This document shows positions 53,059-60,148 of a DNA stretch of 64,000 nucleotides, piece after piece. The stretch covers positions 310,001 through 374,000 of the forward strand of contig CAJXOF010000001.1 of the NCBI GenBank assembly GCA_913057945.1, read 5' to 3'. The DNA comes from an uncultured Hyphomonadaceae bacterium. Its GTDB lineage: Bacteria > Pseudomonadota > Alphaproteobacteria > Caulobacterales > Hyphomonadaceae. Within the stretch, counting starts at the first letter, position 1, and every line of letters starts with the position of its first letter. The notes beneath the pieces are model-generated. The model ran no database searches, had not been told where the DNA came from, and worked only from the letters and a program-made list of their open reading frames with translations. Position numbers and translations under genes: made by a program.

Positions 53059-53800
53059 GCGGCAAGGCGTATCCCGCGTTTTCTGGCGCTGCGTGGAGGC
53101 GCAACACATCGTCTCCACGCTTCAGCTTGTTGATACGCTGGATGAGCAGCGTATTCTCGAAGACATGCTCGAAGAAACAAAGCCGCCTGTACCCCCCGAC
53201 TGCGCAGGGCTCCACTATCTCTACATGACGCCGTTCCGCTACGGCCTCTATCCGAACGGCTCGCGGTTCCGCCGCGCCGGACCGACGCCCGGCGTCTATT
53301 ATGTGTCCGAAGAACCGGCGACAGCGATCATCGAAACCGCGTTTCATTTGCTGCTCTTCTACGCAGACTCTCCGGGCACGCCATTTCCGGCGCAGCCGAG
53401 CGAGCACACCGCATTCGACGTGCCGGTCCGCACCGACGCAGCCATAGATCTCATGTCAAAGCCATTTAGCGACGCTGCCAACCTCTGGACGCATCCAAAC
53501 GACTACGAAGCGTGCCAGCAACTCGAAGAAGCTGCGCGTGCGGAGAGTATCGGGCTGATCCGCTATGCGTCAGTGCGCGATCCCGAGCACCGGCCAAATG
53601 CGGCTATTCTCTCCTGCGCCGCCTTCGCCGCCGCAACCCCGACACAAAACCAGACCTGGCGGCTATGGTTCAACAAGACAGGCGTGCACACGATATGTGA
53701 GTTTCGGGGAGAAAGATTTGGTATTCCAGCGCTTGCATGGGAAACCGACGAAAGACTCAAGCGACTGTTTTCTGCAGATACCACGCAGAAAACTCCATAA
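53018..53800 (+). CDS. RES-domain toxin (NAD+-consuming)
   Basis: 260 residues. RES motifs visible: Arg in 'SRVFWRCVEAQ', Glu in 'GVYYVSEEPATAIIETAFH', and a later Ser/Asn in 'HRPNAAILSCAAF'. RES toxins such as MbcT and Res deplete NAD+ (family knowledge). The domain is followed by 'WRLWFNKTGVHTICEF'. Paired with the overlapping Xre antitoxin. Likely stabilises the element or acts in defence; it lies 45 bp upstream of the SPARTA operon on the same strand. Confidence 0.88.
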   Translation: MALPIWIPDALRSERQGVSRVFWRCVEAQHIVSTLQLVDTLDEQRILEDMLEETKPPVPPDCAGLHYLYMTPFRYGLYPNGSRFRRAGPTPGVYYVSEEPATAIIETAFHLLLFYADSPGTPFPAQPSEHTAFDVPVRTDAAIDLMSKPFSDAANLWTHPNDYEACQQLEEAARAESIGLIRYASVRDPEHRPNAAILSCAAFAAATPTQNQTWRLWFNKTGVHTICEFRGERFGIPALAWETDERLKRLFSADTTQKTP

Positions 53801-53845
53801 AATTGAATTACATAAATAGTCGGATCCCACTGAATCGAATGCTCC

Positions 53846-55267
53846 ATGGAAAAAACACAGAATGAGCGCACTGTCCTCTTCGTCACAAAAGCGACGCCAG
53901 AGGATAATGAATTCACAGAGTGGCTCGCCCCGCGCCTTGAGGCTGCAGGATACCAGGTTTTCGCCGACATTCTGAATCTCGAAGGAGGTGAACGCTGGCG
54001 AAAAACATTGACCCGTACTTTGCAGGACCGGGCGGTAAAGCAATTGCTGATTTGCGCCGGAGATGGCTTGCATAAAAACGGCGTGCAGGAAGAAATTGGC
54101 ATTGCAGCCGACGTCTCCCGCACGACCGGTGATGAAAAATTCACGATACCGCTTCGCGTTAGGAGCTTCCGCAAAGTCTTCGGCATGGGAGAACTACAGT
54201 ATCTGAACTTCGAGGATAGCTATGCGGATGGTCTCGCTGATCTGTTAGAGACGCTCGAAAAGCAGAACGTCCCAAAACTCAATGAACCTTTGATTCAGCC
54301 GCAATGGGAGCAGCACCGAAGGCGAAATGAGATCAGACTGGAAAACCGCGCCGAAACCCTGACCAGCAATTGGGTCGCGATCGAAAACGCGCCAGACGAG
54401 ATCGCTTATGTCGCGCCGACTGGACCTTGCGATCGCGACAAGCTGAAAAGGCGCGCGAACAGCTTCGCTTTTCCCACTTATCCTCACTTATCTGGTTTCA
54501 TCACCTTCGCTTCCCCCTTGGAAATGGCCGAGCATTTCGAGGGGTTCGGACCGATCAAGACGATTGCTACGAGTCGCCTTTCATCTTTCATGGAAAAGGG
54601 GTGGTCGGAACTCGACATAAAGAGTCGTGAAGCCAAAAATATTTTAGTCGCGCTATTCCGTCAGGCCTGGGAGCGACGTCTCTCTTCGATCGGGTTTCAA
54701 GAATATGGGTGGGCGAGCGGTCTCGGGCATCATGCCGCCCCCGCGCAGATTCGCATCAACGAACGCGTGGCATGGGGGCCAAAGGAAGGCAAGCGTAGGT
54801 CGGTTCTGCGGAACGTCGCAAAGGGGCGGGTTTGGTCCTACGGCGTGAGCGCAATTCCCAATCTCTATCCCTTCCCCCATTTCCGGCTCAAGGCTCGGGT
54901 TCTGTTTTCGGATATCAAGGAAAACGCTAAAGGAGATGAGGACCGTCAGGGCAGCATCATCGACGATAAGGAGAGGCAGCACCGTCATCGGCGCAGCGAC
55001 TGCAAGGGCTGGAGGAACAAGTCCTGGCACGGTCGCATGATGGCGTTTCTGGAGCTTGTGGCGGGAGGCGATTCCTATATCTCACTTCCCATCGGCGCGG
55101 GCGGCAATCTCGTCCTCAACGTAATGCCTATACAGATGATTTCACCGGTGACGACACCGATCGTCCATGACGACGAGGACGCCGAAGAAACTGATCCCTC
55201 GACTCTGGCTGGCGATTTTGACCCCGAGGATGGGGATACCTCCGATGAAGAGGAGGCGCAGAAATGA
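53846..55267 (+). CDS. TIR-APAZ protein of a SPARTA short-Argonaute system
   Basis: 473 residues. TIR domain about 8-110: 'VLFVTKATPEDNEFTEWLAPRLEAAGYQVFADI', 'RWRKTLTRTLQDRAVKQLLIC', candidate catalytic Glu82/83 in VQEEIGIA. APAZ region about 150-440, with the basic 'RQHRHRRSDCKGWRNKSWHGRMMAFLELVAGG' near its end. A strongly acidic tail (441-470) resembles the autoinhibitory tail of described SPARTA TIR-APAZ proteins. In that family, guide-directed recognition of plasmid or phage DNA activates NAD(P)+ hydrolysis and cell death. ATGA overlap with the Argonaute gene. Confidence 0.9.
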   Translation: MEKTQNERTVLFVTKATPEDNEFTEWLAPRLEAAGYQVFADILNLEGGERWRKTLTRTLQDRAVKQLLICAGDGLHKNGVQEEIGIAADVSRTTGDEKFTIPLRVRSFRKVFGMGELQYLNFEDSYADGLADLLETLEKQNVPKLNEPLIQPQWEQHRRRNEIRLENRAETLTSNWVAIENAPDEIAYVAPTGPCDRDKLKRRANSFAFPTYPHLSGFITFASPLEMAEHFEGFGPIKTIATSRLSSFMEKGWSELDIKSREAKNILVALFRQAWERRLSSIGFQEYGWASGLGHHAAPAQIRINERVAWGPKEGKRRSVLRNVAKGRVWSYGVSAIPNLYPFPHFRLKARVLFSDIKENAKGDEDRQGSIIDDKERQHRHRRSDCKGWRNKSWHGRMMAFLELVAGGDSYISLPIGAGGNLVLNVMPIQMISPVTTPIVHDDEDAEETDPSTLAGDFDPEDGDTSDEEEAQK

Positions 55268-56817
55268 AATTTGACGTCGTTACGCCGAGACTTATTCACC
55301 TCCCGGAACCAGCTCTCTCATTCGGTTTCGGTCAATCGACGGACCATCCCAAAGACGGGCTATATCTCTACGGACCCCACAAAGCGGATGATCGCAACAA
55401 GGTCATCACCATAGGCGTCATCGGCACAACAGAGGGACTGGAATATTTCCGGCGCTGGGGGCGCAGCGTGCTCGGCGATGTGCTCGTGCCGCCCCCAAAA
55501 AAGACGGACAAGGAACATCGTCTCCATCTCAGCAATTTTCCGGGGATGCCTGCGGCCTTTGGTGTTAGCTTCGACCCCCGAGACTTCATTGAATACGTGG
55601 TCGACGGCGACAAGATTGAGACAACCACAGCCCTGCAAAACCACCATGAAGCGGTCGCCCAGACAGTTGAAGTTTTTCTCGAACGCGTTCGCCATCATGA
55701 CGAAAACGAAGAAAGACGTCCCGACGTCTGGGCGTTTGTCCTGCCAGAAATTATCTATACGCGTTGCACACGCCAGGCTCGGCGCAGCGGCGTGACTCTA
55801 TCTCCTGGCGAATATGTGAAGCGTCAGAAGCAGCGCAGCAACTTGCCGCTTCTGGAAGATGTAATCGATCTTACGAAAGAAGACATCTTCGATGACGTTC
55901 CGGACTTCCATCGTCAGGCAAAAGCCAAGCTTCTGAAGCTGGGCTACACTTCGCAGCTCGTGCGGGAAACAACGCTTGCGCCGGAAGCATTCACAAATGC
56001 CCACGGCTATCCTATCCGCGGTGTCCAGGATGCAGCCACAATTGCCTGGAATCTGGCTACTGGTCTCTACTACAAAACGCAGGCCGAACCGCCGTGGAAG
56101 ATCGCTAATATGCGCGATGGCGTCTGCTATGTTGGGCTCGTCTTCAAGAACCTCCCAAATGACAGGAACAATCATGCATGCTGCGCGGCACAGATGTTTT
56201 TGTCAGAAGGCGACGGGATCGTCTTCCGTGGAGCAAATGGCCCTTGGCAAACGGAAAACGGCGAGTTCCACTTGAAGAGCACCGCCGCCCGGGATCTCAT
56301 CGGCAAAGTCCTTGAGACGTATGAGGAGAAATTCGGCGCACCCCCAAAGGAACTCTTCATCCACGGGCGCGCTGGATTTTCGAGCGAAGAATGGCGCGCC
56401 TTTGAGGCAGCCGCTCCCAAGGAAACGAATATCGTCGGTGTTCGAATTAAGACGACGACCGGCCAGGTGAAGCTGTTCCGGGACGGAAAGTATCCAACCT
56501 TGCGCGGCACGGCCATGATCCTCGATCAGAATAACGCCTTCCTCTGGACATCCGGCTACGCACCGAGATTGGACACATACATTGGTCCAGAAACGCCAAA
56601 CCCTCTGAACGTGACTGTACTAAAGTCATCCGGCGAAAGACCGGATATTGAAACGGTGCTGTCCGACATCTTGGCGTTGACGAAAATCAACTACAACGCC
56701 TGCAACTACTCGGACGGCCTGCCCGTCACCATCCGATTCGCGAATAAAGTCGGTGACGTTCTGATTATGGGTAGCGCGAGAGGCGGCGGAAAGCAGCCGT
56801 TCAAATTCTATATCTGA
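55264..56817 (+). CDS. Short prokaryotic Argonaute (MID-PIWI), catalytically inactive
   Basis: 517 residues, the short-pAgo length (no N or PAZ domain). It begins with the class-typical 'EPALSFGFG' and 'DHPKDGLYLYGP'. MID part includes 'DVPDFHRQAKAKLLKLGYTSQLVRE' (guide 5'-phosphate pocket). In PIWI, where active Argonautes have G(I/V)D, this has 'CYVGLVFK', so the first catalytic Asp is missing; the end is 'FKFYI' with the C-terminal carboxylate. It should load an RNA guide and sense target DNA, handing the signal to TIR-APAZ. Translationally coupled to it. Confidence 0.92.
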   Translation: MKFDVVTPRLIHLPEPALSFGFGQSTDHPKDGLYLYGPHKADDRNKVITIGVIGTTEGLEYFRRWGRSVLGDVLVPPPKKTDKEHRLHLSNFPGMPAAFGVSFDPRDFIEYVVDGDKIETTTALQNHHEAVAQTVEVFLERVRHHDENEERRPDVWAFVLPEIIYTRCTRQARRSGVTLSPGEYVKRQKQRSNLPLLEDVIDLTKEDIFDDVPDFHRQAKAKLLKLGYTSQLVRETTLAPEAFTNAHGYPIRGVQDAATIAWNLATGLYYKTQAEPPWKIANMRDGVCYVGLVFKNLPNDRNNHACCAAQMFLSEGDGIVFRGANGPWQTENGEFHLKSTAARDLIGKVLETYEEKFGAPPKELFIHGRAGFSSEEWRAFEAAAPKETNIVGVRIKTTTGQVKLFRDGKYPTLRGTAMILDQNNAFLWTSGYAPRLDTYIGPETPNPLNVTVLKSSGERPDIETVLSDILALTKINYNACNYSDGLPVTIRFANKVGDVLIMGSARGGGKQPFKFYI

Positions 56818-56829
56818 CGGAGAACATGA

Positions 56830-58347
56830 ATGGTCTATGTAAATGGAACCGCACATATCCGTCACGCTCAGAGCGGTCAGGTCTATGAGATTGATGCCGA
56901 CATGCTCGACTTCGAAAGCGTCTCCAGTGAAGAACGCAGCATGGGACCGGAAACAGCCTATTCGGCAGTCGTTGAACATCCGGAGCTTGGGCAGCTCACC
57001 TGGTCGATTTGGGAATATCCAATAGGCGCAGAAAATTATCGCGAGACCGATGTCGGCCCGCATGAATTGCTGAACAACCTTGAGTTTGGACTGGAACACG
57101 AACCGCCAGACCCGGACGAAGACGGCGACGAAAGAATAGACGAAGAAGACCGACAGGCGCAGATAGACGCGCTGGTTGAATGGTTCTTTGAGCGTTATGA
57201 AGATCCGGCCCAGCGGCTACCCTATATCAGCGCCGAAGGCGGCTACCAATGGATTTATGGCGGCCCTTACGATGCACGCGAGGAACTGGCTGAGAACTTC
57301 CCAGACTTGCCCGACGACGTCATCGAAGCTGCTGTCGATGAAATCGAATCTGACGGATTGACGGATTGGGCACCCGTCGCAAGTGCCGAGGACTATGATC
57401 AGTATGAGGACAACGAGCCGGATGATTTAGAAGTTTCCGCAATCGCGCGCGACCTTGAAGATTTAATTCAAGGCCTTCCAGAGGCCGTTGCTGAGCCAGC
57501 GTTTGAGGTCGGCGGTGATGGCCTGATCCATATGGCGATCCCTCCTGATGCGACGACGCCGGATGCGAACAACCCTTTGCTCGATGAGTTACGTGAGGCA
57601 ACGCAGGATTTACTACACGAACTCAATGGAACGAATGCGCATACGGATCTTCTGAATGCCGTGCAGCGCTATCACGCTACCATCAGCGCTGATTCGATTT
57701 CTATTTCGCAGGTTTATTCTCGCGGCATACGGCTGGCGAACGTCGGTGAGGCAACCGAAAAAGCGATCGCGCGGGACTATCTTCCGTCATTCCCGTTGAG
57801 TGTTGAGGCGCATCTGTCCTCTGTGCTGGACCTGAACCGCGCTTACATTATGGCCCACCCGGAAGGACGCAGGATCGCCGAGAATTCTGCCGCCTATCAA
57901 CGGACGCCATCAGATACAGAAGCAATGCGAAGGGCCGCGGATGATTTTGCCGATGCCGTTGCCAGTGCACGAAGCCTGTTTGCCGATGACGTCCGCGAAC
58001 TCGTTGTACAGGCATCGTCGCAGATAGGGCACGGCCCCCAGCCAGGCCGGTCGAATCAGAACGCCGCACACACGTTCGGCAACCTGACTCGGTTCATTCT
58101 AAAGCAAGTTGGGACCGCAGCCTTGTTCACAGGCGCCGCTCTCGGCGGCGCGGCAATCACGGGAAGTATTCCGGGCGGGGCGTTGGCTGCAACCGGAACC
58201 GAGTACATCAATTTATGTTGGAGCTTTTTGGTCGCAAACGCATCCGCCCTTCACGCGATTGCCGCCTCCTTTGGCGCAGACTTGTCCTGGATGTCGTCTG
58301 CTGCGCACATTCTCGAGCGACACAAAGCGCAAAAGCCTGACTCATGA
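56830..58347 (+). CDS. Third gene of the SPARTA operon: acidic protein with C-terminal membrane segments, unknown function
   Basis: 505 residues. GGAG lies 8 nt before the ATG, 12 bp after the Argonaute stop, so it is co-transcribed. Residues 1-90: compact beta-rich domain ('GPETAYSAVVEHPELGQLTWSIWEYP'). 93-110: very acidic. 115-185: a distinct domain with 'EGGYQWIYGGPYDAREEL' and 'VIEAAVDEIESDGLTDW'. 190-215 acidic, then mainly helical to ~400. 425-485: two hydrophobic stretches ('TAALFTGAALGGAAITG' and 'LCWSFLVANASALHAIAAS') likely to enter the membrane. No enzyme motif recognised. It could be an effector, a regulator or an independent anti-phage gene. Confidence 0.8.
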   Translation: MVYVNGTAHIRHAQSGQVYEIDADMLDFESVSSEERSMGPETAYSAVVEHPELGQLTWSIWEYPIGAENYRETDVGPHELLNNLEFGLEHEPPDPDEDGDERIDEEDRQAQIDALVEWFFERYEDPAQRLPYISAEGGYQWIYGGPYDAREELAENFPDLPDDVIEAAVDEIESDGLTDWAPVASAEDYDQYEDNEPDDLEVSAIARDLEDLIQGLPEAVAEPAFEVGGDGLIHMAIPPDATTPDANNPLLDELREATQDLLHELNGTNAHTDLLNAVQRYHATISADSISISQVYSRGIRLANVGEATEKAIARDYLPSFPLSVEAHLSSVLDLNRAYIMAHPEGRRIAENSAAYQRTPSDTEAMRRAADDFADAVASARSLFADDVRELVVQASSQIGHGPQPGRSNQNAAHTFGNLTRFILKQVGTAALFTGAALGGAAITGSIPGGALAATGTEYINLCWSFLVANASALHAIAASFGADLSWMSSAAHILERHKAQKPDS

Positions 58348-59778
58348 TTTTGCGGAGCCGCCGACTGCCCAGAGTACATTTTCGCGATCAAACAACTCCA
58401 TCACCCGAGGATCAAACGGGTGGATGATCTTGAGCAGTTCGTCACGCCGATACTCAAGCGAGCCACCGTCGCCATAGACGGGTCTTGTCGTCTTGTGGCC
58501 CATGAGCAGGCATCGCAGGCCGTAGTCGATATTGGCTTCCTGCATGCGTTTCTCGAAGGCGTGGCGGAATGAGTAGATCTTGTGGTCGGGCGACTCCAGC
58601 AGGCCGCGATTGCGGAAGTTCTTCATCATGTTGGCGGAGAAAAGCTCGCCCTTGTCGTAGTAGTGGGCAAAGGCTTTCGGCGCCGCGCGCTTTGCCGCTT
58701 CGAGTGCGATGCCGACCAGCGGAATGTCCCTCTCGGAGGTGTCGGTCTTCACTTCGCGGTCCGTCCGTGCGCGGATGGAGATGTAGGGCACCGGCTCATC
58801 AATGTGAAAATCTTCAACGCGTAGGTTGATGATCTCACTCGGTCGGCATCCTGTCTCGATCAGCATCAGCGTAATGAGCTGCAGTTCCGGCCGCCATTTA
58901 CGGGTAGCACCCGGCGCAAGAATCTTCTCCCGCACCCAGTTGGATGAGAATGGCGGCACTTCGGTTCTCGCCTTCGCCTTGAAGTGCATATTGCGGAAGG
59001 GGTTCGGACGTTCCTCTTCGCCAATGTGCTTGAAGTAATCGGCATAGAGCGAACGGATATTGCCGATGTGACGGTTAGCGGTGTTAGGCGCGACCGGCTT
59101 TGCGTTCTGATCCTTGGGTCTGACCTGTTTGGCCCAGTGCTTCTGGTAATTGAGCGCGAGGTCACGGGTGATCTCCTCAAGGGCAATGTCACCGGCAAAG
59201 TCGATAAAATACTGAACTGAGGTTCGCTTAGTTTTCTCCCACGATGCGCGTTGGTTCGGCGATTTGTACAGCTGCGCGTTGTACGCGATCTCGTTCACAT
59301 AGACTTCGAAAGCCTCGGACACGCTGACAGTCGGTTTCGGCGCGCCGCCAAGCAGCGCTTCGGCGTCCCGCACTTTGGGGATTTCGGCGGGCCCTGCGTT
59401 CTGATGAACCGCAAGCAGCCGTGCCAGCGCCTCTTCAAGCGGCGCAACAGTCGCGAGATGGTCGATGGGCTGATAGGTGAAGCCGCTCGCCAGCGCCTTG
59501 ACGGTCGCCATGCGATAGCGGCGACGAACGGCCTCCGAAGTTTCCCGACTGGATGAGGGCCCGACCTCTTCGGCGATCTTCAACGATGCCCAGTAATGGT
59601 CATCGGCTTCGGCCAGCAAGTCGCGCTTGTAGCGAGCCTGGTCGATTGAAGTGGTCCCCAGCGATTCCTTGATCCGCTTGCGCGAATCAAGGTGCGCGAA
59701 CTTACTCGGCACACGGCGGTTATACCACCAGACGCGGCCTCGCTGTTCGAGGTAGGAATTGTCGTCGACGCGCTTCAT
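58342..59778 (-). CDS. int: Tyrosine recombinase (integrase) of the element
   Basis: 478 residues from ATG 59778; an alternative start at 59811 adds 11 residues encoded by the TGGTCC repeats. Core-binding domain around 150-280 and catalytic domain with Arg in 'TGCRPSEIINLRVEDF', 'IYSFRHAFEKRMQEA' (HxxR-like region, here SFRHAFEKR), 'LMGHKTTRPVYGDGG' containing the nucleophilic Tyr. Adjacent to tRNA-Asp and transcribed away from it, the standard arrangement for tRNA-targeting ICEs. Its last codon abuts the stop of the third SPARTA-operon gene. Confidence 0.92.
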   Translation of the reverse strand: MKRVDDNSYLEQRGRVWWYNRRVPSKFAHLDSRKRIKESLGTTSIDQARYKRDLLAEADDHYWASLKIAEEVGPSSSRETSEAVRRRYRMATVKALASGFTYQPIDHLATVAPLEEALARLLAVHQNAGPAEIPKVRDAEALLGGAPKPTVSVSEAFEVYVNEIAYNAQLYKSPNQRASWEKTKRTSVQYFIDFAGDIALEEITRDLALNYQKHWAKQVRPKDQNAKPVAPNTANRHIGNIRSLYADYFKHIGEEERPNPFRNMHFKAKARTEVPPFSSNWVREKILAPGATRKWRPELQLITLMLIETGCRPSEIINLRVEDFHIDEPVPYISIRARTDREVKTDTSERDIPLVGIALEAAKRAAPKAFAHYYDKGELFSANMMKNFRNRGLLESPDHKIYSFRHAFEKRMQEANIDYGLRCLLMGHKTTRPVYGDGGSLEYRRDELLKIIHPFDPRVMELFDRENVLWAVGGSAKS

Positions 59779-59790
59779 GACGCCGACCAT

Positions 59791-59823
59791 TGGTCCACAA
59801 TCTGGTCCCATTTTGGTCCACAG
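59791..59823. repeat. Possible integrase arm-type sites at right element end
   Basis: Three TGGTCC motifs within 33 bp (59791, 59803, 59814), the last inside attttggtccacag, which also occurs at 2021-2034 near the left att copy. They lie between the integrase start and the att core. Confidence 0.5.
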
Positions 59824-59907
59824 ATTCCGGCCATTTTATGCAAAGCGAAGCAAACGAGATCAAAAATATCGTTTAACTTCAATGCTTTACACGGAAACCA
59901 TTTCGAG

Positions 59908-59926
59908 AGAAATGGCGCGAGTGACG
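59908..59926. repeat. Right attachment-site copy (att) inside tRNA-Asp
   Basis: Identical 19 bp to 1921-1939. Bases 59913-59926 are the CCA, discriminator, acceptor 3' strand and part of the T stem of tRNA-Asp, so integration reconstitutes a functional tRNA. Confidence 0.87.
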
Positions 59927-59989
59927 GGGCTCGAACCCGCGACCTCCGGCGTGACAGGCCGGCACTCTAACCAGCTGAGCTACACCCGC
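59913..59989 (-). tRNA. tRNA-Asp (anticodon GTC), CCA encoded
   Basis: 77 nt reading leftward. Acceptor stem GCGGGTG pairs with CACTCGC, anticodon loop CTGTCAC in a CCGGC/GCCGG stem, T-loop GTTCGAACC, and encoded 3' CCA. It is intact despite element insertion. The 3' end is the integration site. Confidence 0.97.
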
Positions 59990-60148
59990 GCATTTCCTTG
60001 CCGAAACTCGGCGAAGCGCTTCTCTATTAAACCCCGCATGGCGGGTCAAGCGGGGAACTTCACGCGAATTTGCACTTTTCTGTATAAAGGTGTCATTCCC
60101 CGGCCATATTCCCACATCAGGTTAGACACCCAGTCCTGAGGTTATTCC

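Larger units (their letters stand above)
1921..59926. mobile_element. Integrative and conjugative element (ICE) in tRNA-Asp
   Basis: Bounded by two direct 19-bp copies of the tRNA-Asp 3' end (1921-1939, 59908-59926). The tyrosine recombinase lies 130 bp inside the tRNA-proximal copy. Inside are a relaxase, a TraG coupling protein, a TraF peptidase, a complete trb mating-pair operon, an RdfS-like excisionase and an FseA-like activator, the core set of the ICEMlSym-type elements of alphaproteobacteria. Cargo comprises a branched-alcohol/acyl-CoA catabolic cluster, a metal efflux island, a RES/Xre toxin-antitoxin pair and a SPARTA Argonaute operon. No replication initiator is seen, which fits integration rather than a plasmid. 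The boundaries are read directly from sequence; the claim that the catabolic genes travel with the element rests on their lying inside the repeats. Confidence 0.82.

Noticed and set aside
53846..58347. CRISPR or Cas interpretation of the defence locus
   Set aside because: No repeat-spacer array and no Cas domains; the proteins fit TIR-APAZ and short Argonaute.
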